Made by a program: the position numbers and the translations under genes | Shown here: positions 22,995-31,291 of the stretch, one piece after another | How positions within the stretch are numbered: the first letter of the stretch is position 1 | How the letters are laid out: each line of letters opens with the position of its first letter | Assembly (NCBI GenBank): GCA_945878995.1 | Contig: CAMCUN010000040.1 | Span: forward strand, 1-34,104 | Origin: Polaromonas sp. YR568 | Lineage (GTDB): Bacteria > Pseudomonadota > Gammaproteobacteria > Burkholderiales > Burkholderiaceae_C | DNA: 34,104 nucleotides | Reading direction: 5' to 3' | The notes under the pieces: model-generated | The model's database searches: none | Told to the model about the DNA's origin: nothing | What the model saw: only the letters and a program-made list of their open reading frames with translations

Positions 22995-23323
22995 CCGTTC
23001 TTGCGCCCAATATGGGCAAAAGACACCGGTAGACGACGCGCAAAGAACGAGGGGGAATTGCCGAGGAGCCTGGTCGGCCCGACCGATGGTTCTGTAACAG
23101 AGCCGTTCAGGTCAGGAGAATGGGCGTGGGCGCGTGGAAGAGGCGAGCGAGCGGCTGGCGGGATGGAGCGGTGGTCAAAGAAGTGCTGACCGGGACAACA
23201 AAATGGGAGGACCATGCCAAGCCATTGAACGGGGCCGTGAGGCGCCGAAGGCTCAGAAAAAGCAGTCCCAGCAGTAATGTCATCTCGTGCTATCCGTGGA
23301 GGACGTCGATCTCACCTGAATCC

Positions 23324-23348
23324 GCGAGCAGCCTGTTGGGCTGCTCGC
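23324..23348. promoter_or_regulatory. 10-bp perfect hairpin in the rne leader region
   Basis: GCGAGCAGCC (23324-23333) and GGCTGCTCGC (23339-23348) pair perfectly around a TGTTG loop. There is no T-run on either side, so it is more likely a structured leader element than a standard terminator. Confidence 0.6.
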
Positions 23349-23514
23349 TTGGGTATTCCGTGTGTGTTCATAGGGCGTCGACTGGCTGCACCACGGTGGC
23401 GATCGGGAGCGACTGGGCTTGGTCCGTCGGTGGTCATGGTCAGCAGGTGTCGACCTCCAGCGCCGCTGTGGCCTTGTGATCTGGGTGGACTAAACTGCCA
23501 GACAAATCAACCAC

Positions 23515-23545
23515 TTACAGCGTAACGCTAGTGAAACTTATTATA
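23515..23545. promoter_or_regulatory. Probable bidirectional promoter for rluC and rne
   Basis: On the plus strand TTACAG (23515-23520) and TATTAT (23539-23544) are 18 bp apart. The same A/T core read on the minus strand is a perfect TATAAT (23545 to 23540), directed towards rne, though without a clear -35. Overlapping, symmetric -10 elements are a known arrangement of divergent promoters. Transcription of rluC would begin near 23551, downstream of the GTG at 23531. Confidence 0.45.
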
Positions 23546-24619
23546 GGGGCAGGTCCACGGCCTCCCACACCGACTTCAGACCTAGGGAAAACCAGGGGCG
23601 ATGCAGAGGAATCTGCATCGCCGCAAGCGAGCTGGCTCACGGTGGACGCCGATTTGGCGGGTCAGCGGCTGGACAATTTTTTGATGCGCCAGCTCAAAGG
23701 CGTGCCCAAAACCCATGTGTACCGCATCATCCGCAGCGGTGAAGTGCGCATCAACAAGGGCCGGGCCGCGGCCGATACCCGCGTAGAAGCCGGTGACGTG
23801 GTGCGCCTGCCCCCGGTGCGCACCTCGCAGCGGGCGGCCGACAAAGCGCTGGCCATGGAGGTGCTGCGCGACGGCGCCAGCTCCTCGGTGGGCGCGACTG
23901 CGCCTGAGCGGGAATTTCTTTTTTTGCTGGAAGACGAGCAGCTGCTGGCGGTTAATAAACCGGCTGGGGTGGCGGTGCACGGCGGCAGCGGGGTGGCTTT
24001 TGGCGTGATTGAGCAGCTGCGCATGGCCAGACCGGACGAAAAGTTCTTGGAGCTGGTGCACCGCCTGGACCGAGAAACCAGCGGTATTTTGCTGGTGGCC
24101 CGAAAACGCATGGCGCTGAAAAACCTGCAAGAGCAGTTCAGGGAGCGCGGCACCGACAAGGTGTACTTGGCTTTGGTGCGCGGCCAGTGGCCCGACAAGC
24201 TCAAGGTGCTGGACAAGCCCTTGCACAAATACCTCTTGCCCGACGGCGAACGGCGGGTGCGTGTGGTGGACGCGGCCCACCCAGACGCCATGCGGGCGGT
24301 CAGCTTGGTCAAGGTCCAGCGCCGCCTGGTGCTGCCCGAGGTGGGCGAGGCCAGCTTGCTGGAGGTGACCATCAAAACCGGCCGCACCCACCAGATTCGG
24401 GTGCATCTGGCCAGCGAAGGCCATCCTATTTTGGGCGATGACAAGTACGGCGACTTTGAGCTGAACAAACGCTTGTCCAAAGCCGATATGCTGTCGCGCA
24501 TGTTTTTACACGCTTGGCGCTTGTCTTTTACCCACCCGGCCACGGGCAAGCGGGTGAAATTGGAGGCGGCGCTGCCGCCAGAACTCTTGCAATGGGTGGA
24601 CCATGAGCAGACGCTTTGA
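23531..24619 (+). CDS. rluC: 23S rRNA pseudouridine synthase RluC
   Basis: A pseudouridine synthase of the RluA family, 362 residues from the first possible start. An S4 RNA-binding domain (LAGQRLDNFLMRQLKGVPKT to about residue 100) precedes the catalytic domain with VNKPAGVAVHGG and HRLDRETSG (177-185, catalytic D180). KTGRTHQIRVH and LHAWRLSFTHP complete the signature. Modification of three uridines of 23S rRNA is the known role of RluC, which fits the S4 domain and the position opposite rne. The start is doubtful: GTG 23531 overlaps the putative -10 element, and the first 34 residues are not family-like. The next in-frame GTG is 23642, just before DADLAGQR. Its end overlaps the next gene by 17 bp. 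Confidence 0.93.
   Translation: MKLIIGAGPRPPTPTSDLGKTRGDAEESASPQASWLTVDADLAGQRLDNFLMRQLKGVPKTHVYRIIRSGEVRINKGRAAADTRVEAGDVVRLPPVRTSQRAADKALAMEVLRDGASSSVGATAPEREFLFLLEDEQLLAVNKPAGVAVHGGSGVAFGVIEQLRMARPDEKFLELVHRLDRETSGILLVARKRMALKNLQEQFRERGTDKVYLALVRGQWPDKLKVLDKPLHKYLLPDGERRVRVVDAAHPDAMRAVSLVKVQRRLVLPEVGEASLLEVTIKTGRTHQIRVHLASEGHPILGDDKYGDFELNKRLSKADMLSRMFLHAWRLSFTHPATGKRVKLEAALPPELLQWVDHEQTL
23598..23621 (+). promoter_or_regulatory. Hairpin with GGAA tetraloop at the 5' end of rluC
   Basis: GCGATGCAGA (23598-23607) and TCTGCATCGC (23612-23621) form a perfect 10-bp stem closed by GGAA, a GNRA-type tetraloop. It lies inside the longest rluC reading frame, but would be in the untranslated leader if translation begins at GTG 23642, 20 bases downstream. 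Confidence 0.6.
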
Positions 24620-25259
24620 TTTGATCGCCTTCGACTGGGATGGCACTTTGTTTGACTCCACTGCCATCATCGTGCGCTGCATACAGGAGGCCGTGCGCGA
24701 CGTGGGCGGCACCGTGCCCAGCGACGAGACCGCCGTCTATGTGATTGGCCTGGGCCTGTCGCAGGCGCTGGCCCATGCCGCCCCCGACGTGCCGCCCGAG
24801 CGCTACCCGCAGCTGGGCGAGCGTTACCGCGTGCATTACATGCGCCACCAAGATGACCTCAGCTTATTCAAGGGGGTGTTGCCCATGCTGGACGCGCTGC
24901 ACGAGCGCGGCCATGTGTTGACCGTGGCCACTGGCAAATCGCGCAGAGGGCTCAACGACACCTTGCAGCGCACCGAGCTGCAAGGCCGCTTCCAGGGCTC
25001 GCGCACTGCCGACGAAACCGCAGGCAAACCCCATCCCCGCATGCTCCACGAGCTGATGGCCGAGTTTGGCGTGGCGCCCGAGCGCACCTTGATGGTGGGT
25101 GACACCACGCACGACCTGCAAATGGCCTTGAACGCAGGCTGCGCCAGCGTGGGCGTGAGTTACGGTGCGCACGAGCCGTCGGCCTTTGAGGCATTAGGGC
25201 CCCTGGCCGTGGTGCATTCCGTGGCCGAGCTCCAAGCTTGGCTGCTGCGCGAAGGCTGA
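24603..25259 (+). CDS. HAD-superfamily phosphatase (phosphoglycolate phosphatase-like)
   Basis: A 218-residue hydrolase of the HAD-IA subfamily. DWDGTLFDS (residues 11-19) holds the nucleophile D11 and acid/base D13. Motif II is the ATGKS segment, the motif III lysine is K in GKPHP, and motif IV is MVGDTTHDLQMA. The cap domain sits between motifs I and II. Relatives include phosphoglycolate phosphatase and pyrophosphatase PpaX; the substrate cannot be assigned from sequence alone. Its ATG lies inside the last codons of rluC (ATG 24603, rluC ends 24619), so the two are likely translationally coupled. Confidence 0.88.
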   Translation: MSRRFDLIAFDWDGTLFDSTAIIVRCIQEAVRDVGGTVPSDETAVYVIGLGLSQALAHAAPDVPPERYPQLGERYRVHYMRHQDDLSLFKGVLPMLDALHERGHVLTVATGKSRRGLNDTLQRTELQGRFQGSRTADETAGKPHPRMLHELMAEFGVAPERTLMVGDTTHDLQMALNAGCASVGVSYGAHEPSAFEALGPLAVVHSVAELQAWLLREG

Positions 25260-25288
25260 ACGGCGCAGCACACAAAGGAGGGCCATCC

Positions 25289-25681
25289 ATGGAAGAGCAG
25301 TCCAACCGTTGTGTGGAGGAACCCGCCCTGGCGCTGTGCCAAAGCCGGGACTTGGTGGACGGCGGCCTCGCCGTGCCCTTTGACCTGCGCTACGGCGGGC
25401 AAACCTGCCGCGCCTTTGCGGTGCGCTTTCAAGGGGTGGCTCAGGCTTACCTCAACCGCTGCAGCCATGTGGCCATGGAGATGGACTGGCAGCCCGACCG
25501 GTTTTTTGACGCCAGCGGCCAATGGCTGGTGTGCGCCAGCCACGGCGCGACTTACCGGCCTGACACGGGCGAATGCGCGGGCGGGCCGTGCCGAGGCGGG
25601 CTGATCCGCATTGAGCTGTCAGAAGTTGGCGGAGTGGTCTTGTGGCACCCCACTTACCTGGCCAAGCCCCTGGAGTTCTAA
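25289..25681 (+). CDS. Rieske [2Fe-2S] ferredoxin-like protein
   Basis: A 130-residue soluble Rieske protein, an electron-transfer or redox-sensing domain. The cluster ligands are complete: C58 and H60 in NRCSHVAMEMDW, and C82 and H85 in LVCASHGATYRPDTGEC. The spacing fits the CxH...CxxH rule. ATG 25289 with a strong AAAGGAGG (25275-25282) is preferred over a longer frame that begins inside the preceding gene. There is no signal peptide or membrane anchor and no oxygenase catalytic domain. The gene sits between a HAD phosphatase and sppA, and I infer only a general redox role. Confidence 0.9.
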   Translation: MEEQSNRCVEEPALALCQSRDLVDGGLAVPFDLRYGGQTCRAFAVRFQGVAQAYLNRCSHVAMEMDWQPDRFFDASGQWLVCASHGATYRPDTGECAGGPCRGGLIRIELSEVGGVVLWHPTYLAKPLEF

Positions 25682-25690
25682 ACTCCAGGC

Positions 25691-26725
25691 ATGCAAGAAA
25701 ACAACGCCTTTCCTCCGGCCCCCCCTTCACCCGAAGGCGCGCCTGTTTTGTCCCCTGATGGAAGCCCGGCTGCGCCGGTCAACGGCCACGCCGCCAGCGC
25801 AGACGCCTGGGAGCGCAGCACCCTGGAGCGCTTGGCTTTTGCCAGCTTGCAGGAGCAGCGCAGCGCCCGCCTCTGGCGCAACGGTTTGCGCCTGGCTTGG
25901 CTTTTGTTTTTTGCAGTCATGGCCTGGGTGTTGCTGTCGCGCACCTCGCCCACCACCGGCCCCAGCACACCGCACACCGCCATGGTCGAGGTGCGCGGCG
26001 AAATCAGCGCGGGCTCGGAGGCCGGCGCGGAAACAATCAACACCGCCTTGAAAGCCGCTTTTGAGGACGAGGGCGCCAAGGCGGTGGTGGTGGTCATCAA
26101 CTCGCCAGGCGGCAGCCCGGTGCAGGCCGGCCTGATCAATGACGAAATTCGCCGCCTCAAAGCCAAGCATGGCAAGCCGGTGTACGCGGTGGTGGAAGAA
26201 AGCTGTGCCTCGGCGGCCTACTACATTGCCGTGGCCGCCGATTCGATTTACGTGGACAAGGCCAGCATCGTGGGCAGCATTGGCGTGCTGATGGATGGCT
26301 TTGGTTTCAGCGGCCTGATGAACAAGCTGGGCGTGGACAGGCGCTTGCTCACGGCCGGGGAAAACAAAGGCTTTATGGACCCCTTCAGCCCCATGGACGA
26401 CAAGCAGCGTGCGTATGCCCAGCAACTGCTCAACCAAATTCACCAGCAGTTCATCGCCACGGTCAAGGCCGGGCGTGGCGACAGGCTCAAAGAAAATGCC
26501 GACACCTTCAGCGGCCTGTTTTGGACCGGGCAGCAAGCGATAGAGCTGGGCTTGGCCGACCACCTGGGTGGTCTGGAGTATGTGGCGCGCGAGGTGGTCA
26601 AGGCCGAAGACATCATGGACTACACCCGCAGGGAAAATGTGGCCGAACGCTTGGCCAAGCGCTTTGGAGCGGCCTTGGGTGAATCGGCCGTTCGCGCTCT
26701 GCAATACACCCCGTCCTTGCGCTGA
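25691..26725 (+). CDS. sppA: Signal peptide peptidase SppA (S49 family)
   Basis: A 344-residue membrane protease that degrades leftover signal peptides. A Pro/Ala-rich cytosolic N-terminus is followed by one membrane helix (about residues 66-83, LRLAWLLFFAVMAWVLL). INSPGGSPVQAG (137-148) is the family's oxyanion-side motif. ESCASAAYYIAVAAD contains the probable nucleophile S174, and the general base is probably K226 in AGENKGFMDPF, 52 residues later as in the B. subtilis enzyme. The length matches the short, single-domain form rather than the 67-kDa E. coli type. It follows the Rieske gene by 9 bp. Note that the usual CASGGYY is CASAAYY here. Confidence 0.92.
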   Translation: MQENNAFPPAPPSPEGAPVLSPDGSPAAPVNGHAASADAWERSTLERLAFASLQEQRSARLWRNGLRLAWLLFFAVMAWVLLSRTSPTTGPSTPHTAMVEVRGEISAGSEAGAETINTALKAAFEDEGAKAVVVVINSPGGSPVQAGLINDEIRRLKAKHGKPVYAVVEESCASAAYYIAVAADSIYVDKASIVGSIGVLMDGFGFSGLMNKLGVDRRLLTAGENKGFMDPFSPMDDKQRAYAQQLLNQIHQQFIATVKAGRGDRLKENADTFSGLFWTGQQAIELGLADHLGGLEYVAREVVKAEDIMDYTRRENVAERLAKRFGAALGESAVRALQYTPSLR

Positions 26726-26738
26726 CGAGCCTGGCGCT

Positions 26739-27509
26739 TTAGCGCCCGATGGCAAACACCGTGGGCAGCGACAGCTGCGGCGGTGTTTCTTTTTTCCAGC
26801 GCTGCACGCTCAAGCAGCGGCTCCAGCCCTGCTCCAAGGTCAGCCCGCAGCTCAGCGCCAGGCGGCTGTGGCCTTGCAGGTGCTGCAGCAAGGCGCCAAA
26901 CAGCGCGGCATTGCGGTAGGGCGTTTCAATAAAGAGCTGGGTTTGGCCGGATTTCAGGGCCAGATTGTCGAGCTGGCGGATGCGCTCGCCGCGCTCGCTG
27001 GCGTCTTGCGGCAAATAGCCCACAAACGCAAAATTCTGGCCATTCAAGCCGCTGGCGGCTAAAGCCAGGGTCAACGAGATGGGGCCTGTGAGCGGCCGCA
27101 CCTCCAAGCCCAACTCGTGCGCGGCTTTGACCACCGACGAGCCGGGGTCGGCAATGGCGGGCATGCCCGCCTCGCTGACCAGGCCCACGTCTTGGCCTTG
27201 CAGCGCGACCTGAAGCAGGGGCCTGGCGTCAAATTGACCGGCGTGGTCGCCTTTTTTGTGGACTTGCCGGGGCAACTCCTGGATTTGCAGTGCTTGGAAT
27301 GGCAGCGCCAAGGGGTGGCTGTCATTCACGCGCTTGAGGTAAGCGCGGGTGCTGCGTGCGTTCTCGCTGATCCAACACGGCAAGCGGGCGGCCACCGCCA
27401 GGGTGCCCGCGGGCATCACGTCGGCCAGCGGCGCTTGAGCCTCGCAGCCAAAGTCCAGGGGAGCGGGCACCAGGTAAAGCCGGCCGGGCTGGGGGGCGGT
27501 TGCGTTCAT
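26739..27509 (-). CDS. SAM-dependent methyltransferase, RsmI-like (tetrapyrrole methylase fold)
   Basis: A 256-residue protein of the tetrapyrrole-methylase fold, close to RsmI, which 2'-O-methylates C1402 of 16S rRNA. Motifs are RLYLVPAPLDFG at the start, GLVSEAGMPAIADPGS in the cofactor region, PLTGPISLTLALAASGLNG, and FVGYLPQ with FIETPYRN. Several positions differ from standard RsmI, for example RLYLVP in place of LYVVATPIGNL. This matches the shorter paralogue that many Burkholderiales carry next to maf. The substrate is therefore unknown. It overlaps maf by 4 bp and is cotranscribed with it. Confidence 0.85.
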   Translation of the reverse strand: MNATAPQPGRLYLVPAPLDFGCEAQAPLADVMPAGTLAVAARLPCWISENARSTRAYLKRVNDSHPLALPFQALQIQELPRQVHKKGDHAGQFDARPLLQVALQGQDVGLVSEAGMPAIADPGSSVVKAAHELGLEVRPLTGPISLTLALAASGLNGQNFAFVGYLPQDASERGERIRQLDNLALKSGQTQLFIETPYRNAALFGALLQHLQGHSRLALSCGLTLEQGWSRCLSVQRWKKETPPQLSLPTVFAIGR

Positions 27510-28147
27510 GCGGTGGGCGCCGAAAGCAGGTGCAGGCCAGCGGCTTGGAGCAGCTGGCAGGTGCGGATCAGCGGCAAGCCGATCAGGGCGGTGGGGTCGT
27601 CGCTGTGGATGGCGTCCAGCAGCACAATGCCCAAGCCTTCGCTTTTGGCGCTGCCGGCGCAGTCGTAGGGCTGTTCTGCCCGCAGGTAGGCCTCGATGTC
27701 TGAGTCGCTTAAATCGCGAAATTTCACCTGTATTTGCGCCAGCGAGGACTGTGCAAAACCGGTGTCGTGCCTCACCACGGCCACAGCCGTCTGGAACACC
27801 ACGGTGTGGCCGCGCATGCGCTGGAGCTGCGCCACGGCGCGCTCGTGGTTGCCGGGCTTGCCCAGCGGCTCTCCGCCCAAGTCGGCCACCTGGTCTGAGC
27901 CTATCACCACCGCGCTGGGGTGGCGCTTGGCCACAGCGTGCGCCTTGGCCAGGGCCAGGCGCAGGGCCAACTCGGCTGGCGCCTCGCCGGGCAGCGGCGT
28001 TTCGTCCACCTCAGGGGCCACGCACTCAAAAGGCAGGCGCAGGCGGGCCAGCAGCTCGCGGCGGTAGCGGGAGGTGGAGCCCAAAATCAGCGCAGGCGGG
28101 GTGGGCTTCAGGCGGGGCTCGCCAAGGGGAGAAGAAGGCAGGGTCAT
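27506..28147 (-). CDS. Maf/YceF-type nucleotide pyrophosphatase
   Basis: A 213-residue Maf-family house-cleaning pyrophosphatase that hydrolyses non-canonical or methylated nucleoside triphosphates. LILGSTSRYRRELL (residues 20-33) forms the phosphate-binding start, and VAPEVDET (43-50) and VVIGSDQVAD (80-89, with D85 and Q86) are the catalytic loops. GKPGNHERAVAQLQRMRGHT and YDCAGSAKSEGLG complete the family. The YceF (m7GTP) branch is more likely than the dTTP/UTP branch because of the SDQVA loop and the neighbouring yceD-rpmF-plsX-fab genes, which accompany yceF in many proteobacteria. It is divergent from yceD with a 24-bp gap. Confidence 0.9.
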   Translation of the reverse strand: MTLPSSPLGEPRLKPTPPALILGSTSRYRRELLARLRLPFECVAPEVDETPLPGEAPAELALRLALAKAHAVAKRHPSAVVIGSDQVADLGGEPLGKPGNHERAVAQLQRMRGHTVVFQTAVAVVRHDTGFAQSSLAQIQVKFRDLSDSDIEAYLRAEQPYDCAGSAKSEGLGIVLLDAIHSDDPTALIGLPLIRTCQLLQAAGLHLLSAPTA

Positions 28148-28171
28148 GGGGCAATTCTCTTACACTGAACC

Positions 28172-28717
28172 ATGACTTCACCGACCCGGCCCACCCGGCT
28201 GAACCTCACGGCCCTGGCCCAAGCGGGCGCGCCCTTGGCCGGTCAGGCCATCTTGGCCGACTTGCCCCGGCTGGCCGCCGATGTGCCCGACCACGCCCTG
28301 GCCACCGCGCCTGTCAGTTACCGTGCCACGGCCGAGTGGCGTGCCAACGCTGGCGCGGACCCGAAACTGTGGCTGCATTTGCAGGCCCAAGCAGAGGTGC
28401 CCTTGAGCTGCCAGCGCTGCCTGGCGCCTGCGGCGCAAGCCGTTGAGGTGGACCAATGGTTCCGTTTTGTGGCCACCGAGGCCGAGGCCGAGGCCCAAGA
28501 CGACGAGGCCGAAGAAGATTTGCTGGTGCTTGAGCCCCAGTTTGACTTGCTCGCTTTGCTGGAAGACGAGTTGCTCATGGCCTTGCCCCTGGTGCCCATG
28601 CACGAGCAATGCCCCAGCCTGCCCAGCTTCCAGGCCGGGGAGGCCGAGCTGCCGCCTGAAGACGCCAAACCCCACCCTTTTGCCGCCTTGGCCCAGCTCA
28701 AGAAAAAAGGCCATTGA
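28172..28717 (+). CDS. yceD: YceD/DUF177 family protein (23S rRNA accumulation protein)
   Basis: A 181-residue DUF177 protein. The hallmark is LSCQRCLAP (C80 and C83), the conserved CxxC at the end of the first domain. An acidic central part (EAEAEAQDDEAEED) follows, then the family C-terminus ending PHPFAALAQLKKK. E. coli YceD is needed for normal 23S rRNA accumulation, and it is placed immediately before rpmF as here. ATG 28172 lies 24 bp from the start of the divergent maf gene. The strong promoter for rpmF lies downstream of this gene. Confidence 0.9.
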   Translation: MTSPTRPTRLNLTALAQAGAPLAGQAILADLPRLAADVPDHALATAPVSYRATAEWRANAGADPKLWLHLQAQAEVPLSCQRCLAPAAQAVEVDQWFRFVATEAEAEAQDDEAEEDLLVLEPQFDLLALLEDELLMALPLVPMHEQCPSLPSFQAGEAELPPEDAKPHPFAALAQLKKKGH

Positions 28718-28761
28718 GCAGCAAAGGCTCTGCGCCAGCGACATGAGCTCGTGCGGGGGGC

Positions 28762-28790
28762 TTGAGGAGACGGCGACTGGCGGCTATACT
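28762..28790 (+). promoter_or_regulatory. Promoter of the rpmF-plsX-fab operon
   Basis: TTGAGG (28762-28767) and TATACT (28785-28790) are 17 bp apart. They lie about 90 bases before rpmF, in the 163-bp gap after yceD. Confidence 0.65.
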
Positions 28791-28880
28791 CGGTGTTTCG
28801 CGATTTCACTGCGCAAAGGCTTTTGGTCTTGCCAAGTTTGAACTCGTTGACCCTTCACCCTCATTTTCAAGGAGCGGACC

Positions 28881-29063
28881 ATGGCCGTTCAACAGAACAA
28901 AAAGTCACCTTCCAAGCGCGGCATGCACCGTTCGCACAACGCCCTGAACGTGCCCGGCATCGCTGTCGAGCCGACCACTGGCGAGATTCACTTGCGTCAC
29001 CACATCAGCCCCAACGGTTTTTACCGTGGCCGCCAGGTGCTCAAGAACAAATCCGAAGCCTGA
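28881..29063 (+). CDS. rpmF: 50S ribosomal protein L32
   Basis: A 60-residue ribosomal protein of the large subunit. [20 protein letters not shown] is the diagnostic N-terminus, followed by [20 protein letters not shown] and a basic end. No CxxC zinc motif is seen, so this is the zinc-independent form usual in proteobacteria. AAGGAG lies eight bases before ATG 28881. A terminator follows, so L32 should be produced in excess over plsX and the fab genes. Confidence 0.98.
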   Translation: MAVQQNKKSPSKRGMHRSHNALNVPGIAVEPTTGEIHLRHHISPNGFYRGRQVLKNKSEA

Positions 29064-29079
29064 TCTTTCTGGCTGAGCC

Positions 29080-29113
29080 AAGGCCCGCACTCACCCTGCG
29101 GGCCTTTGTTTTG
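29080..29113 (+). terminator. Intrinsic terminator/attenuator after rpmF
   Basis: AAGGCCCGCA (29080-29089) and TGCGGGCCTT (29097-29106) form a perfect 10-bp stem around a 7-base loop, followed by TGTTTTG. The next gene (plsX, same strand) begins 36 bases later with no obvious new promoter, which suggests partial read-through. Confidence 0.8.
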
Positions 29114-29148
29114 TCCAAAATGTTTTTCTTCTCCGCGGCCACGGCAGC

Positions 29149-30225
29149 ATGATCACGATCGCGGTAGACGCCATGGGCGGGGATGTCGGCCCTCAGGTCA
29201 CCTTGCCTGCTTGCCTGGCTTTTTTGCACGCACACCCCCAAGCCCGTGTGCTGCTGGTGGGGCTGCCCTCGGCTTTTGAGCCTATTGCCTCCCACGCTGC
29301 TTTGCGCGCCCACACCCGCTGCACTTTTGTGACAGCCGATGAGGTGGTGGGCATGGACGATTCGATTGAAGTGGCGCTGCGCCGCAAAAAGAATTCCTCT
29401 ATGCGGGTGGCCATCAACCAAGTCAAAGAGGGCGCGGCCGACGCGGCGCTGTCTGCGGGCAACACGGGCGCGCTGATGGCGATATCTCGCTACGTGCTCA
29501 AAACGCTGGACGGCATTGACCGCCCGGCCATTGCCACCCAACTGCCCAACGCCAAGGGCCAAGCCACCACCATGCTGGACTTGGGCGCCAATGTGGACTG
29601 CAGCGAAGAGCATTTGCTGCAATTTGCCGTCATGGGCTCGGCCTTGGTGTCGGCCATTTCAGGGCAAGCCGCCCCCACGGTGGGCTTGCTCAACATTGGC
29701 GAAGAGGTGATCAAAGGCAACGAGGTCATCAAACGGGCGGGCGAGTTGCTGCGCGCTGCCGCCTTGGCGGGCGACCTGAACTTTCATGGCAACGTGGAAG
29801 GCAATGACATTTTTCAGGGCACCACCGACATCGTGGTCTGCGACGGCTTTGTGGGCAATGTGGCTTTGAAAACCAGCGAGGGCTTGGCCGCCATGATTGG
29901 CGGCTTTATCAAGGCCGAGTTTTCACGCAACATCTTCACCCAATGTGCTGCCATACTGGCTTATCCGGTGCTTTCTGCCTTCAAGCGGCGCGTGGACCAC
30001 AGGCGCTACAACGGCGCGGCGCTGCTGGGTTTGCGGGGGCTGGTATTCAAAAGCCATGGTTCTGCCGACGTCTTGGCCTTCCAGACAGCGCTCAGCCGGG
30101 CTTATGATGCGGCCGATCATGGATTGCTCGACAAGGTGCGCGAACGCATCGCCCATGCTGCGCCGCTGCTGAGCGCGTCAGCCGCTGGTCTTGAGCCAGC
30201 CGCAGATGTGAGCGCGGCGCCCTGA
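29149..30225 (+). CDS. plsX: Phosphate acyltransferase PlsX
   Basis: A 358-residue enzyme making acyl phosphate from acyl-ACP, the first step of the PlsX/PlsY route to phosphatidic acid. [20 protein letters not shown] is the family's N-terminus. [32 protein letters not shown] and [14 protein letters not shown] are further diagnostic blocks, and [20 protein letters not shown] is the region that binds the acyl acceptor. The length is usual. Its position between rpmF and fabH is conserved in proteobacteria, coupling membrane lipid synthesis to fatty-acid elongation. ATG 29149 gives the standard start. Confidence 0.97.
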   Translation: MITIAVDAMGGDVGPQVTLPACLAFLHAHPQARVLLVGLPSAFEPIASHAALRAHTRCTFVTADEVVGMDDSIEVALRRKKNSSMRVAINQVKEGAADAALSAGNTGALMAISRYVLKTLDGIDRPAIATQLPNAKGQATTMLDLGANVDCSEEHLLQFAVMGSALVSAISGQAAPTVGLLNIGEEVIKGNEVIKRAGELLRAAALAGDLNFHGNVEGNDIFQGTTDIVVCDGFVGNVALKTSEGLAAMIGGFIKAEFSRNIFTQCAAILAYPVLSAFKRRVDHRRYNGAALLGLRGLVFKSHGSADVLAFQTALSRAYDAADHGLLDKVRERIAHAAPLLSASAAGLEPAADVSAAP

Positions 30226-30270
30226 GCTCGGGTTGCAGTCTTTCCTTCTTAGCGATTGGATGTTTGTTCG

Positions 30271-31248
30271 ATGAGCCGCTTTTCCCGCATCACTGGCACG
30301 GGCAGCTACCTTCCACCCCGCCGCCTGACCAACGCCGATTTGGCGGCCGAGTTGGCCGCGCAGGGCGTGGAAACCTCAGACGAATGGATCGTCGAGCGCA
30401 CGGGCATTCGGGCTCGGCATTTCGCGGCTGACGGCGTCAATGCCAGCGATTTGGGCGTGGAGGCCGCGCGGCTGGCGCTGCAAGCTGCAGGCCGTGAGGC
30501 GGCCGAGGTCGACCTCATCATCGTGGCCACGTCCACACCCGACATGGTGTTTCCCTCGTCAGCGGCCATTCTTCAGCACAAGCTGGGGGTGGCGGGATGC
30601 CCTGCCTTTGACGTGCAGGCGGTGTGCAGCGGTTTTGTTTATGCCTTGACGGTGGCCGACGCCATGGTCAAAACCGGCTCGGCCCGCTGCGCGCTGGTGA
30701 TAGGCGCTGAGGTTTTTTCCCGCATTCTGGACTTCAAAGACCGCACCACCTGCGTGCTGTTTGGCGATGGCGCGGGCGCGGTGGTGCTAGAAGCCTCCGA
30801 TGAGCCCGGCATTTTGTCCACCGACTTGCACGCCGACGGCAAACACGCGGGCATTTTGTGTGTGCCCGGCCATGTCTCAGGCGGTCAGGTGCTGGGCAGC
30901 CCCATGCTGCAAATGGACGGGCAGGCGGTGTTCAAACTCGCGGTGGGCGTGCTTGAAGAGGCCGCCCGATCTGCGCTGGCCAAGGCCGGCCGCACCGAAG
31001 CCGACATTGACTGGCTGATCCCGCACCAGGCCAACATCCGCATCATGCAAAGCACGGCCCGCAAGCTCAAGCTGCCCATGGACAAGGTGGTGGTCACGGT
31101 CGACCAACATGGCAACACCTCGGCCGCCTCGATTCCGCTGGCGCTGGACAGCGCCGTGCGCAGCGGCCAAATCAAGCGCGGTGACACGCTCATGCTCGAA
31201 GGCGTGGGCGGCGGCTTCACCTGGGGCGCGGTGCTGCTCGATTTTTAA
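30271..31248 (+). CDS. fabH: 3-oxoacyl-ACP synthase III
   Basis: A 325-residue condensing enzyme that joins acetyl-CoA and malonyl-ACP to start fatty-acid synthesis. The catalytic triad is visible as C119 (QAVCSGF), H252 (IPHQAN) and N282 (QHGNTSAAS). [17 protein letters not shown] and [13 protein letters not shown] form the typical N-terminus. The ATG at 30271 gives MSRFSRITG. An upstream TTG (30256) adds only five residues and is rejected. It lies 45 bp after plsX in the same operon and 43 bp before fabD. Confidence 0.97.
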   Translation: MSRFSRITGTGSYLPPRRLTNADLAAELAAQGVETSDEWIVERTGIRARHFAADGVNASDLGVEAARLALQAAGREAAEVDLIIVATSTPDMVFPSSAAILQHKLGVAGCPAFDVQAVCSGFVYALTVADAMVKTGSARCALVIGAEVFSRILDFKDRTTCVLFGDGAGAVVLEASDEPGILSTDLHADGKHAGILCVPGHVSGGQVLGSPMLQMDGQAVFKLAVGVLEEAARSALAKAGRTEADIDWLIPHQANIRIMQSTARKLKLPMDKVVVTVDQHGNTSAASIPLALDSAVRSGQIKRGDTLMLEGVGGGFTWGAVLLDF

Positions 31249-31291
31249 AACCACCGCCTCGCTGCCGCTGATTTTTTATAAAAACAACACC

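Larger units (their letters stand above)
22953..23530. other. Divergent rne-rluC intergenic region
   Basis: The 578 bases between the two start codons contain no convincing gene. They hold several inverted repeats: the palindrome at 22979-22994, GGTCGG-C-CCGACC near 23070, GGTTCTGTAACAGAGCC near 23089-23105 and the 10-bp hairpin at 23324-23348. The region most likely represents a long 5' untranslated leader of rne, transcribed from the promoter near 23540. Confidence 0.6.
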
